DNA of 47,355 nucleotides from an uncultured Bacteroidota bacterium (GCA_902778925.1 CACYZN010000007.1:1-47355); one strand, 5' to 3'; counted from the first letter of the stretch, positions 26,861 to 34,723 are shown. A program made the numbers and translations. The notes: generated by a model from the letters alone, not told the origin.

Positions 26861-26868
26861 TACTTTTG
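26861..26868 (+). promoter_or_regulatory. radC -7 box
   Basis: TACTTTTG matches TAnnTTTG and lies 28 bases before the radC ATG at 26897. It rules out the in-frame ATG at 26855, which would lie inside the promoter. No good -33 TTTG is visible. Confidence 0.55.
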
Positions 26869-26896
26869 CATAAAATTTCAAGAAAAACAGCCAGAT

Positions 26897-27610
26897 ATGG
26901 ACACAAAAAAAACACTCACAGTAAAACACTGGGCCGACGGGGACAAACCTCGCGAAAAGATGATACAGCAAGGCAAGAAACAACTAACTAATGTCGAGCT
27001 TGTTGCAATACTTTTGCGCAGTGGTCTGCAAGGCAAGAGCGTACTGGAGCTGTCGCGCGAAGTGCTAGACCTGGCCGGAAACAACCTAACTACACTTTCG
27101 CGAATGGAATACAGTGATTTACGTCAGATAAAAGGCATGGCCGAGGCTAAAGCGACGACATTACTTGCAGCTCTCGAATTGGGCTGGCGCATGCAAGGAG
27201 AGATAGACGCCGAACGGAAGATTACCATCACAGACAGCAGAGACCTCTTCAACTACATAAAACCCAGCATCATAAACCTTAACCACGAAGAGTTTTGGGT
27301 AGTATTCTTCAACCAACACCAGAAAGTTCTAGGACGTCAGCGTATCTCCATGGGCGGACAAACACAGACTGATGTAGACCTGAGAATCCTCTTTCACAGC
27401 GCTATAGAGAACCACGCCACCAAGATTGCCGTAATACACAACCACCCTTCAGGCTCCTTAAAACCGAGCCGCGAAGACCGAGCACTGACACAACGCATTG
27501 GAGAAGCTGGCAAGATACTAACCATCAACCTGATAGAACACCTCATAGTAGGCATCAACTTCGACGGCATAGCTGACTTTTACAGCTTCCACGACAACGG
27601 TTTAATATAA
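26897..27610 (+). CDS. radC: RadC-like JAB/MPN domain protein
   Basis: The start is at 26897 (MDTKKTLTVKHWADGD), because upstream in-frame ATGs overlap the promoter. The 237-residue protein has an N-terminal helix-hairpin-helix-like region (LRQIKGMAEAKATTLLAALE) and a C-terminal JAMM metalloprotease-like domain with the RadC signature HNHPSGSLKPSREDRALTQR. The motif has the form HxHPSG-x4-S-x2-D, with the two His and the Asp as zinc ligands. RadC was named for a DNA-repair phenotype that was later questioned, so the biochemical role is unknown. The gene is convergent with DUF6266. Confidence 0.94.
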   Translation: MDTKKTLTVKHWADGDKPREKMIQQGKKQLTNVELVAILLRSGLQGKSVLELSREVLDLAGNNLTTLSRMEYSDLRQIKGMAEAKATTLLAALELGWRMQGEIDAERKITITDSRDLFNYIKPSIINLNHEEFWVVFFNQHQKVLGRQRISMGGQTQTDVDLRILFHSAIENHATKIAVIHNHPSGSLKPSREDRALTQRIGEAGKILTINLIEHLIVGINFDGIADFYSFHDNGLI

Positions 27611-27619
27611 ATCCAAAAC

Positions 27620-27652
27620 GGGCGGGGAGGTCCCATCGGACCACCCCCGCCC
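27620..27652. terminator. GC-rich hairpin between radC and DUF6266
   Basis: GGGCGGGGAGGTCC (27620-27633) pairs with the complementary arm 27638-27652 around a CATC loop, with one bulge. It lies between two convergent genes. It lacks a T tract on the plus strand; on the minus strand it is followed by GTTTTGGATTT. A weak intrinsic terminator is likely. Confidence 0.6.
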
Positions 27653-27661
27653 TGACCACCC

Positions 27662-28390
27662 TTACGGCATCGCCGTGACGGTCCCTACAAAGATGGAGTG
27701 CATCCAGACATACCTGTTCGAGTTATAATACCCAGCAGTGCTGGCATATCCCACATCTGTTCCAGCCAAAGCCTCGACATCGGAACTATAAGACACACCA
27801 GATACCGAATTCGACTTCGTAATAGGTATGACATAGAGATTGACCACCCTATAGCCTGCGTCGGGCAAAGGCATTTCCACAACACCAGTCGACTCCACAA
27901 CCGTTGAACCGACAACATGGAAACCACCATTCTCGCTGTCGGCAAATACCGCCGCAACAATGATCCGCTCCACATCATCCGGCAAAGTGGCATTCATAGT
28001 CAGTTTGCCCTCGGCAATAGCAGGGGTGTCCACAACAACACCAAAGCTATAAGGGCCTTCCGAGAGCAGCAGGTCGGAAGGCGCGAGCACCGCCTGCACC
28101 TTACCATCGGCAACAGTTACCGACATACGCTGCATAACCGTTCTCATCCAACGCTGACGACGACCCTGTTTGCCAGAGCCTTTCATGCCGTAGAGCATCT
28201 CGGACGGAATGATTTTAGACAGACTGCCCGCAAGTGCAATCTTAGCACGTACAGAGACTTGCTGCTCTGTGTTTCCGTTCTTGACATGACGAAGACGTTT
28301 GCGGAGATAAACTTCGCCATCTTGTCCTTTGACACCTACAAGATTACCAGTCTTTCCGGTAAACTCGATTACTGAATTGATCTTTCCCAT
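27662..28390 (-). CDS. DUF6266-type protein, unknown function
   Basis: The 242-residue protein begins MGKINSVIEFTGKTGNLVGV, followed by YLRKRLRHVKNGNTEQQVSV. This opening (MGxI...GKxGNxVG...R...NxxTxxQ) is characteristic of a Bacteroidota-restricted family (DUF6266 as I recall) with unknown role. The N-terminal 80 residues are basic (GKQGRRQRWMRT) and the C-terminal part looks like beta-rich repeats. There is no signal peptide. It is convergent with radC; upstream lies a long non-coding region with 11-bp repeats. Confidence 0.7.
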   Translation of the reverse strand: MGKINSVIEFTGKTGNLVGVKGQDGEVYLRKRLRHVKNGNTEQQVSVRAKIALAGSLSKIIPSEMLYGMKGSGKQGRRQRWMRTVMQRMSVTVADGKVQAVLAPSDLLLSEGPYSFGVVVDTPAIAEGKLTMNATLPDDVERIIVAAVFADSENGGFHVVGSTVVESTGVVEMPLPDAGYRVVNLYVIPITKSNSVSGVSYSSDVEALAGTDVGYASTAGYYNSNRYVWMHSIFVGTVTAMP

Positions 28391-28600
28391 AGTTTTTTTG
28401 TTTTTGTATTTTTAACCGTGGAGCCGCCGTTCATGACCACCGTCTCCGAAAGTGCGCAAATACAATTTAAGGCCTGGTTCGGGAGGCTTTTCGTTAAAAT
28501 ATCAAAAACATGTTAAAATTAGGAAAAACTTAACAGAAAATGGCGGTTTTTATGAAATATTTAACATTTATTCTTGAACGACGGATTGGAGATTTATGGT

Positions 28601-28684
28601 TGCAATGACATTGCAACACACTGGACTGATAGGAAATGCGTGGGAGCGTGATGGCTGCAATGCATTGCAACATACTGGACTGGT
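28601..28684. repeat. direct repeat pair, about 28 bp, offset 54-55 bases
   Basis: The copy at 28601-28628 (TGCAATGACATTGCAACACA then CTGGACTG) recurs at 28656-28682 with one base deleted and one changed. The offset is 55 bases, or 54 after the deletion; 55 is five times the 11-bp period of the array that starts 20 bases further on. The rest of the 474-base gap between DUF6266 and folB (28391-28600) has no gene I can support. Confidence 0.75.
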
Positions 28685-28702
28685 GGTGGATGCAGAGAAA
28701 CG

Positions 28703-28845
28703 GCACGCTCTATGCATGGTCTCGGCATGGTCTCGGCATGGTCTCGGCACGCTCTAGGCATGGTCAAAGCATAGTCGAGGCACGGTCTAAGCATAGTGCC
28801 GCCACGGTGTTGCCTCAGTGTTGCCCCGGTCCAACCAAGGTCGAT
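28703..28845. repeat. 13 tandem 11-bp units (consensus GCAYGGTCTCG)
   Basis: Starting at 28703 the sequence can be cut into thirteen consecutive 11-mers: GCACGCTCTAT, GCATGGTCTCG three times, GCACGCTCTAG, GCATGGTCAAA, GCATAGTCGAG, GCACGGTCTAA, GCATAGTGCCG, then four more degenerate ones (CCACGGTGTTG to CCAAGGTCGAT). GT at unit positions 6-7 is the most constant part. There are no spacers, so it is not a CRISPR. It lies downstream of folB and upstream of DUF6266. The period equals one helical turn. Short open frames through it only reflect the repeat. Confidence 0.88.
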
Positions 28846-28864
28846 GTCTACCGCCTGTCAGAAA

Positions 28865-29221
28865 TCAACGGGCCAGATGCAAACTGACACTTACAGAGTC
28901 CATCTGTCCGCCTAGTGGAGGGTTTAACTTACATACTTTCACATTGATGGAGTCGACAGACGGGAATTCTTGCAGCACAGCCTCACCTACCCTGCGAGCT
29001 ACATGTTCCAACAGATGCGACGGCACAAGCATCTCGCGCCTGACCACCTGGTAGACATCGAGGTAACTGACAGTATCTGCTATGTTATCAGACACTTCTG
29101 CCACCGAAGTATTGGTCTCGAACGAGAGATCTACGGTGAAATGAGTACCTATTCGGCGTTCTTCGTCGAAGCATCCATGATGCGCATAGAAGCGCATACT
29201 GTTGATAGCGATGAGTGCCAT
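28865..29221 (-). CDS. folB: dihydroneopterin aldolase
   Basis: The 118-residue protein converts 7,8-dihydroneopterin to 6-hydroxymethyl-dihydropterin in folate synthesis. Family features seen: the N-terminal FYAHHGCFDEERRIG with the pterin-binding Glu at 20/21, TVSYLDVY with Y53, and VKVCKLNPPLGGQM with the catalytic Lys98. Length is normal for the octameric enzyme. Its start codon overlaps the pheS stop (TGATG), so translation is probably coupled. Confidence 0.93.
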   Translation of the reverse strand: MALIAINSMRFYAHHGCFDEERRIGTHFTVDLSFETNTSVAEVSDNIADTVSYLDVYQVVRREMLVPSHLLEHVARRVGEAVLQEFPSVDSINVKVCKLNPPLGGQMDSVSVSLHLAR

Positions 29222-30261
29222 CAGATAATATTGTCGAACTGATGCAGGAAACGCAGGTCGTTCTCGAAATAGAGACGGAGGTCGCGTATCTGGTACTTGA
29301 GCATAGCCATACGCTCGACGCCCATGCCGAGTGCGAAGCCTGTATATTCCTTGCTATCAATGCCGCAGGCCTCGAGCACATTGGGGTCGACCATGCCGCA
29401 ACCCAGTATTTCGAGCCAGCCGGTGCCCTTGCAGATGTTGCATCCCTTACCACCACAAATATTGCACGAGATGTCCATCTCGGCCGAAGGCTCGGTGAAT
29501 GGGAAATAGCTGGGACGCAGGCGTATCTGTGTATCGGCACCAAACATCTCCTTGGCGAAATAGAGCAGCGTCTGCTTCAGATCGGCGAAAGTAACCTTCT
29601 TGTCGACATACAGAGCCTCGACCTGATGGAAGATGCAGTGTGCGCGGGCGCTGATGGCCTCGTTGCGGAACACACGTCCCGGGGCGATGATACGGATCGG
29701 CGGCTTGTGGGTTTCCATGACACGCACCTGCACCGACGAGGTGTGGGTGCGGAGAGCCACTTCCTGACGGCCTTCCTGTTTTTCCACGAAAAAAGTATCC
29801 TGCATGTCGCGTGCCGGATGGTCGGGCGGGAAGTTGAGGGCCGAGAAGAGGTGCCAGTCGTCCTCAATCTCGACCGACTCTTCGACGGTGAAGCCGATGC
29901 GGGCAAAGATCTCGGCTATCTCGTTCATTGTCACCGACAGAACATGGCGCGAGCCACGCTGGCTGAAGTCGGTAGGCATAGTCAGGTCATGGGTATCGTT
30001 GAGTTCAGCCGACTGCTCCACGTAATTCTTCCATTCCTCAATCTTGGCCTGGGCAGCAGTCTTCAGCTGGTTCAGCGCCACGCCCATTTCTTTTTTCTGT
30101 TCGTTTGGCAAAGCCTTGAACTGTTCGAAAAGGTCGGCCAAGATGCCCTTGCGGCCAAGGAAACGAACACGGAACTGCTCGACCTGTGCCGCCTTGTCGG
30201 TCATATTCTCGATACTGGCAGCGCGAATTTCCTCTATATACTTAGCAATCTGTTCTTTCAT
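29221..30261 (-). CDS. pheS: phenylalanyl-tRNA synthetase alpha subunit
   Basis: This 346-residue class II synthetase catalytic subunit has motif 1 (FPPDHPARDMQDTFF), motif 2 (GRVFRNEAISARAHCIFHQV) and motif 3 (GFALGMGVERMAMLKYQIRD), after an N-terminal coiled coil that binds tRNA. Residues near 270-285 read CNICGGKGCNICKGTGWLEI, four Cys that may bind a metal; similar clusters occur in other non-enterobacterial PheS proteins. The beta subunit (pheT) is not in the window. The cyclophilin gene is 16 bases upstream and folB overlaps downstream. Confidence 0.96.
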   Translation of the reverse strand: MKEQIAKYIEEIRAASIENMTDKAAQVEQFRVRFLGRKGILADLFEQFKALPNEQKKEMGVALNQLKTAAQAKIEEWKNYVEQSAELNDTHDLTMPTDFSQRGSRHVLSVTMNEIAEIFARIGFTVEESVEIEDDWHLFSALNFPPDHPARDMQDTFFVEKQEGRQEVALRTHTSSVQVRVMETHKPPIRIIAPGRVFRNEAISARAHCIFHQVEALYVDKKVTFADLKQTLLYFAKEMFGADTQIRLRPSYFPFTEPSAEMDISCNICGGKGCNICKGTGWLEILGCGMVDPNVLEACGIDSKEYTGFALGMGVERMAMLKYQIRDLRLYFENDLRFLHQFDNII

Positions 30262-30277
30262 AATAGTTTTGGGATGA

Positions 30278-30961
30278 TTACTTCAATATCTTCATCGAGA
30301 CAATGCGGACGTCCTCAATCGGGCGGTCCATAGCACCGGTCTTGGTCGATGCAATACGGTCGACAACTTCCATACCTTCAACCACTTCGCCGAACACGGT
30401 GTAGTCACCGTCGAGGTGAGGGGTGCCGCCCACAGTGCAGTAGGTCTTGACAGCCTCGGGGGAGAACTTTTTGTGGAAGCGTTCAGCCATGCCCTTCAGC
30501 TGAGCCTCCTGCCACTTAGTGCCCTGCACGATATAGAACTGAGAGGCCGATGACTCGCGCTTCGGGTTGACGTTATCACCCTGGCGTGCAGCGCACAAGG
30601 CGCCGCGTTTATGGAACAGATTGGGACGGATTTCGGCAGGGATGGTATATCCGAGGGTGCCGTCGCCCAGGGGTTGTCCGGGCTTGGCGTCGCGCGACTT
30701 GGGGTCGCCAGCCTGTACCATGAAGTCCTTAATAACACGATGGAAAAGGAGGCCGTCATAAACACCTGTCTCGGCCAATTTTAAGAAATTATCGCGGTGC
30801 AGGGGTGTCTCGTCGTACAACTTTACCACTATTTTACCCAGTGTAGTCTCGATGGCAACCAAGGTACCACGAGAGGGTTCAGTTTGCTTATTTGCAGGAC
30901 GTTGTGCAGGCACAAAGAGTGCTACCGCCAAAAAAAATACAAGAAAAGATAACTTTTTCAT
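30278..30961 (-). CDS. exported cyclophilin-type peptidyl-prolyl isomerase
   Basis: The ATG at 30959-30961 gives a clean signal peptide (MKKLSFLVFFLAVALFVPAQ); a longer frame to 30997 would run through the promoter. The 227-residue protein has the cyclophilin core: LLFHRVIKDFMVQAGDPKS (catalytic Arg in FHR), SASQFYIV and the later DYTVFGEVVEGMEVVD. It would assist proline-limited folding in the periplasm. It heads a minus-strand operon with pheS and folB and diverges from the lipoprotein gene. Confidence 0.93.
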   Translation of the reverse strand: MKKLSFLVFFLAVALFVPAQRPANKQTEPSRGTLVAIETTLGKIVVKLYDETPLHRDNFLKLAETGVYDGLLFHRVIKDFMVQAGDPKSRDAKPGQPLGDGTLGYTIPAEIRPNLFHKRGALCAARQGDNVNPKRESSASQFYIVQGTKWQEAQLKGMAERFHKKFSPEAVKTYCTVGGTPHLDGDYTVFGEVVEGMEVVDRIASTKTGAMDRPIEDVRIVSMKILK

Positions 30962-31002
30962 TTTGCTCTCGATATTTTTTGTTAATTTTGCATGCAAAAA
31001 TA
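30962..31002. promoter_or_regulatory. overlapping divergent promoters with a 14-bp palindrome
   Basis: A plus-strand -7 box (TAATTTTG, 30983-30990) and a minus-strand -7 box (TATTTTTG, 30995-31002) lie back to back, forming the palindrome TTTTGCATGCAAAA (30986-30999). -33 TTTG boxes are at non-ideal distances: 17 bases for plus (30962-30965) and 24 for minus (31027-31030). The two promoters would compete for polymerase, and the palindrome could also be an operator. Confidence 0.45.
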
Positions 31003-31044
31003 AGAATAAAAAAGGACATAAAGCGACAAAAAAAACAACACCCC

Positions 31045-31413
31045 ATGAGAAAAATAAACCGCATCATCCCCCTTATTCTGTTTATCAGCTTGTTACCGAC
31101 AGTACTTTTTTCGTCGTGTGACAAAGATACCAACTGCTACATCGACGTTTTAGTATGCGATGAGATAAGCAGAAACCCCGTTTCTGGTGTATCTATTGAG
31201 ATAAAACAGGAGGGCGGCGTGGTACATGCCGACGGCGTCACTGGAGCCAACGGCATCTTCTCGACGCACTTCAATGCGCCCGCCATAGTGATTGTGAAAG
31301 CCGACCTGCCCGTTGAGAACGGAGGGCATCGTCGCAACGAGACCTCGATCCGACTGAAGGAAGGCGAGACCGTTACGGCCAACATCACCCTCCCGATCAA
31401 GGTCGAATATTAA
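31045..31413 (+). CDS. small lipoprotein with carboxypeptidase-regulatory-like/Ig fold
   Basis: The start is at 31045 (MRKINRIIPLILFISLLPTV), because longer frames cross the divergent promoter. A lipobox-like LFSSC precedes the acyl Cys at residue 25, followed by DKD. The 122-residue product then has one beta-sandwich domain: DVLVCDEISRNPVSGVSIEI, GVTGANGIFSTHF, ending in VTANITLPIKVEY. This is the pattern of carboxypeptidase-D regulatory-like domains. It is 18 bases before the DUF4301 gene on the same strand. A precise role is not evident. Confidence 0.78.
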   Translation: MRKINRIIPLILFISLLPTVLFSSCDKDTNCYIDVLVCDEISRNPVSGVSIEIKQEGGVVHADGVTGANGIFSTHFNAPAIVIVKADLPVENGGHRRNETSIRLKEGETVTANITLPIKVEY

Positions 31414-31431
31414 GCATAAAAACCATAGAAC

Positions 31432-32958
31432 ATGATCTTTAAGCCCACCAGCGAAGACCTCGCCCAACTCGCGGGCCTAGGTCTCGATACCGAACGTGTA
31501 CAGGTTCAGATAGACCATTTCAAACAAGGCTTTCCGAAAAGCCACCTCGAAGCAGCCGCGACACCGCAGAATGGCGGCATCTGCGTGCTGGACGACAAAG
31601 AAATAGCCCACTACGAGAAACAGTACAAGCGACTTGGCAAAGACAAGAAAATACTGAAATTTGTACCGGCATCCGGTGCTGCAACGCGCATGTTCAAAGA
31701 CCTTTACAGTTTTGCCTCGACCTATTTCGGCGTCTCGGGCAATTTCGACAAGGAGTTTCCCGAGGTGAAAGAGTTCCTGGCGAACATACGCACCTTTGCC
31801 TTCTGGGAGGACCTGAAGGCCTGCATGGCAGCGTCGGACCTCGACATTGAAGACTACCTGCAACGCCATGATTATTCGACCATTATAAACTTCCTACTCA
31901 AAGAGCAATACTTAGGCTACGGGGCGCTGCCGAAAGGGTTGCTGAAGTTTCACCGCTATGGAGAACTGACGCGCACCCCGCTGGAGGAGCACATAGCCGA
32001 AGGCGCCATGTACGCCCGCAGCAGCGATGATACCGTGCACCTGCACTTCACCATCTCGCCCGAGCACCGCCGTGCCTTCCGCCGCAAGTTGGCCGAGGTG
32101 AGACACCGCTACGAGAAATCGTTCGGCATCAAGCTAAGAGTCTCGTTCTCTGAACAGAAGCACTACACCGACATCATAGCCGTCGACGAGCAGAACAACC
32201 CGCTACGCGACGAAGACGGCCGCCTGATATTCCGTCCTGGCGGACACGGCGCCTTGATAGAGAACCTCAACGAGCAGCGTGCCGACCTGATATTTATAAA
32301 GAACATCGACAACGTGGTGCCCGACTGGATGAAGCACACGACCGTCATATACAAGCAAGTGATTGCCGGCATGTTGCTTGAGTTGACGCAGAAGACCCAC
32401 GAAGCGCTGCGCACCCTCGACGGCAAGCCTGACCAGAGGACCCTGAAGCGCATTGCACGCTTCGCTACCGACGTACTACATATCACGTTACCAGACAAGT
32501 ATGACAGTCGGATACTACACGACCTGCTGAACCGTCCGATGCGCATCTGCGGCATGGTGAAGAACACCGGCGAGCCGGGCGGCGGTCCTTTCTACACCGT
32601 CGACACCCGCGGCCGCCACAGCCTGCAGATAGTAGAATCGGCCCAGGTGAACCATAACGACCCGAGCCAGGAGGCTGTCTTCCAGGCCTCGACCCACTTC
32701 AACCCGGTAGACCTGGTGTGCTGCACCAAGAACTACCACGGCCGCTACTTCGACCTACGCAAGTATGTGGACCCCGACACGGGCTTCATAAGCAAGAAGA
32801 GCAAAGGTGCCCAGACCCTTAAGTCGCAGGAGCTGCCCGGTCTGTGGAACGGAGCCATGGCCGACTGGATAACGTTGTTTGTGGAAGTGCCCGTAGCCAC
32901 CTTCAACCCCGTGAAGACGGTGAACGACCTGCTGCGCAAGGAGCACCGCGAAGGCTAA
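31432..32958 (+). CDS. DUF4301 protein, nucleotidyltransferase-like
   Basis: This 508-residue cytoplasmic protein matches a Bacteroidota family I know as DUF4301. Conserved-looking stretches are KFVPASGAATRMFKDLYSF (about residues 75-93), FRPGGHGALIENLN (about 263-276), FIKNIDNVVPDWMK (about 286-299) and MRICGMVKNTGEPGGGPF. The G-rich N-terminal loop, GGHGALI and KNIDN patterns resemble UDP-sugar pyrophosphorylases, so a sugar-nucleotidyltransferase role is possible but unproven. It shares a strand and close spacing with the upstream lipoprotein. Its stop overlaps that of the convergent TPM gene by 4 bases. Confidence 0.8.
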   Translation: MIFKPTSEDLAQLAGLGLDTERVQVQIDHFKQGFPKSHLEAAATPQNGGICVLDDKEIAHYEKQYKRLGKDKKILKFVPASGAATRMFKDLYSFASTYFGVSGNFDKEFPEVKEFLANIRTFAFWEDLKACMAASDLDIEDYLQRHDYSTIINFLLKEQYLGYGALPKGLLKFHRYGELTRTPLEEHIAEGAMYARSSDDTVHLHFTISPEHRRAFRRKLAEVRHRYEKSFGIKLRVSFSEQKHYTDIIAVDEQNNPLRDEDGRLIFRPGGHGALIENLNEQRADLIFIKNIDNVVPDWMKHTTVIYKQVIAGMLLELTQKTHEALRTLDGKPDQRTLKRIARFATDVLHITLPDKYDSRILHDLLNRPMRICGMVKNTGEPGGGPFYTVDTRGRHSLQIVESAQVNHNDPSQEAVFQASTHFNPVDLVCCTKNYHGRYFDLRKYVDPDTGFISKKSKGAQTLKSQELPGLWNGAMADWITLFVEVPVATFNPVKTVNDLLRKEHREG

Positions 32959-33728
32959 AAACGACCGGAGGCGCCACCGCCGCCGAAAGAGCCGCCGCCG
33001 AAGCCGCCCCACGACGAGCCACCGCCCCATGAGGAGCCACCCCACGACGAACCTCCCCCGATAGGGCCACCGAAAAACATACCCCCGCCGCCGCGGCCAT
33101 TGTTGCGCCACTGGTCGGGGTGTTTCTTGGCATAACGCACCAAGGCTACCACTATTACGCCGAAGAACAGCACCAACACTCCCAGCGAGAGCAGGGCCGA
33201 ACGGCGCCTGTCCTTGCGGTATTGGGCATAGCTGTACTCGCCCGATAGCACGGGCAGCATGATGTCGAGGGCGCTGCAGAAAGCGCGGTAGTAGTCGCCG
33301 TCGCCGAGGGGGCCGATCATGTGGTCGTCGATGATGCGCTTGCAAAAAAGGTCTGGCAGAGCGCCTTCGACGCCATAGCCTGTGGCGATGGCCACGGCGC
33401 CCCAGTTCTCGTCGGCCGTCTTGCTTTTCACCAGAATCACCACGCCGTTGTCGAAGTCGGCCTGTCCGACGCCCCACGCCTGTCCGATGCGCTGAGCCAC
33501 AGCATCCTCGTCGTCGCCATAGAGTGTCGGGGTGATGACGATGAGCACCTGATTGGATGTGGAGTCGCTGAAGGCCTCGAGGCGTTGCTCAAGGGTGGAG
33601 ACCTGTTCGGTGCTGAGTATGCCCGAGTAGTCGTTCACCAGGTGGCCTGTGTTGGCCGGAGTCCACTCGGACTGAGCCCGCAGCGAGAGGCAGCATAGGA
33701 GCAAAAGAGCTGTAAACCAGTGCTTCAT
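32955..33728 (-). CDS. TPM-domain membrane protein with Gly-rich tail (YgcG family)
   Basis: The 257-residue protein has a signal peptide (MKHWFTALLLLCCLSLRAQS), a TPM domain at about residues 25-150 (VNDYSGILSTEQVSTLEQRL, DNGVVILVKSKT, YGVEGALPD), a membrane helix at about 172-193, then a tail of Gly, Ser, Trp and Phe repeats (GGSSWGGSSWGG). TPM proteins are often encoded with LemA; here lemA is directly upstream, with only the stop and start codons abutting. The biochemical role is unknown; phosphatase activity was shown for plant relatives. The 3' end overlaps DUF4301 convergently. Confidence 0.9.
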   Translation of the reverse strand: MKHWFTALLLLCCLSLRAQSEWTPANTGHLVNDYSGILSTEQVSTLEQRLEAFSDSTSNQVLIVITPTLYGDDEDAVAQRIGQAWGVGQADFDNGVVILVKSKTADENWGAVAIATGYGVEGALPDLFCKRIIDDHMIGPLGDGDYYRAFCSALDIMLPVLSGEYSYAQYRKDRRRSALLSLGVLVLFFGVIVVALVRYAKKHPDQWRNNGRGGGGMFFGGPIGGGSSWGGSSWGGGSSWGGFGGGSFGGGGASGRF

Positions 33729-34325
33729 TTAGAAGTCGAACTCAACCTTGACGGGTTCGGCCGCCTCTTCGGGGGCGGTGAAGTAGCCTTTCTTCTCGAA
33801 GCCGCAGATGCCTGCGATGATTGATGCCGGGAAGCGGCGCAGGCTGGTGTTGTAGCTCTGCACGGCCTCGTTGAACTTGCCACGCTCGACGGCGATGCGG
33901 TTCTCGGTGCCTTCGAGCTGGGTCTGCAGGTCGCGGAAGCCCTGGGTTGCAGTCAGTTCAGGGTAGCGTTCGACGGTCACCTTGATGGTGTTGGCCATCG
34001 CCTTGGAGAGGCGATCCTGAGCCTGCTGATAGCCGCGAATCTGCTCCTCGCTGAGTTCTTCGGGGTTCACACGTGTCTGCTCGACGCCAGCACGGGCGTT
34101 GGTAACCTCGGTAAGCACGGAGCGCTCGTAGTCGGCAGCGCCCTGCACCGTGGCCACCAGCTGCGGCACGAGGTCGAGACGGCGCTTGTACACATTTTCC
34201 ACCTGAGCCCAAGCCTGTTGCACACCTTCATCCTTGGTAACCAAGCGGTTGTTCACACTGATGCCCCACAGGATAATCACTGCCAGAACGGCCACAACCG
34301 CAATGATGATAGTAGTCTTTTTCAT
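33729..34325 (-). CDS. lemA: LemA family protein
   Basis: The start at 34325 (MKKTTIIIAVVAVLAVIILW) gives a 198-residue protein with a single N-terminal membrane helix, then the LemA helical bundle: NRLVTKDEGVQQAWAQVENV, YKRRLDLVPQLVATVQG, AQDRLSKAM and FNEAVQSYNTSLRRFP. The longer frame to 34358 adds 11 residues without support. The domain lies outside the cytoplasm by the usual topology. It pairs with the TPM gene immediately downstream. Function is unknown. Confidence 0.93.
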   Translation of the reverse strand: MKKTTIIIAVVAVLAVIILWGISVNNRLVTKDEGVQQAWAQVENVYKRRLDLVPQLVATVQGAADYERSVLTEVTNARAGVEQTRVNPEELSEEQIRGYQQAQDRLSKAMANTIKVTVERYPELTATQGFRDLQTQLEGTENRIAVERGKFNEAVQSYNTSLRRFPASIIAGICGFEKKGYFTAPEEAAEPVKVEFDF

Positions 34326-34457
34326 TTTTCGATAGTTGTCTTTAAAACATTTTATCAACTAACGGCCACCTCGGCTAAATATTGCGCCTTGGCTCAAAAA
34401 AAGAGCCCCGTCGGGAAGAGCCCTGTTTCTGCACCTTTCCTTCCTCGCTGATAATCA

Positions 34458-34587
34458 ACCCCTCGCCGCCTCCTCTCCGGATCCCCTCCGGTATTTCTTA
34501 TGTACTTCTTATGTATTTCTTATGTATTTCTTATGTTTTAAACATAAATACAACATAAGAAATACATAAACCCGGGGTGACTGGGAG
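34458..34587. repeat. 11-bp-period inverted element A (units CTCnCCG and GTATTTCTTAT)
   Basis: In 11-base steps from 34458: three GC-rich units (ACCCCTCGCCG, CCTCCTCTCCG, GATCCCCTCCG), four AT-rich units (GTATTTCTTAT, GTACTTCTTAT, GTATTTCTTAT twice; 34491-34534), a small palindromic centre GTTTTAAAC (34535-34543), then inverted units ATAAATACAAC and ATAAGAAATAC (34544-34565) and a GC-rich tail (ATAAACCCGGG, GTGACTGGGAG). The GC flank is roughly inverted across the centre. It lies between the divergent lemA and 45-residue-protein genes, within the 398-base gap 34326-34723. No gene is apparent elsewhere in the gap. Confidence 0.87.
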
Positions 34588-34615
34588 GACAAAAATGGGG
34601 TCGACGATAAAAAAA

Positions 34616-34647
34616 TTTGGCCAGTTGCAAAAATGTTCATATCTTTG
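34616..34647 (+). promoter_or_regulatory. strong consensus promoter for the 45-residue protein gene
   Basis: TTTG (34616-34619) and TATCTTTG (34640-34647) are 20 bases apart, a full match to the Bacteroidetes consensus. The expected start near 34654 gives a leader of about 70 bases. The leader ends in an A-rich stretch (ATAAACAACAAAAACAG) typical of efficient Bacteroidota translation starts. Confidence 0.78.
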
Positions 34648-34723
34648 CAGGACGATTTTAACAGAGAAAATCCAATTTTTGAACTGATAGTCAAGAATAT
34701 AAACAACAAAAACAGTATACACC

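Noticed and set aside
28703-28845. A CRISPR array
   Set aside because: Units are contiguous, with no spacers; no cas gene is near.
28568-28887. Short open frames through the 11-bp array
   Set aside because: They only reflect the repeat (33 bp = 11 codons); the copies drift without keeping a protein sequence.
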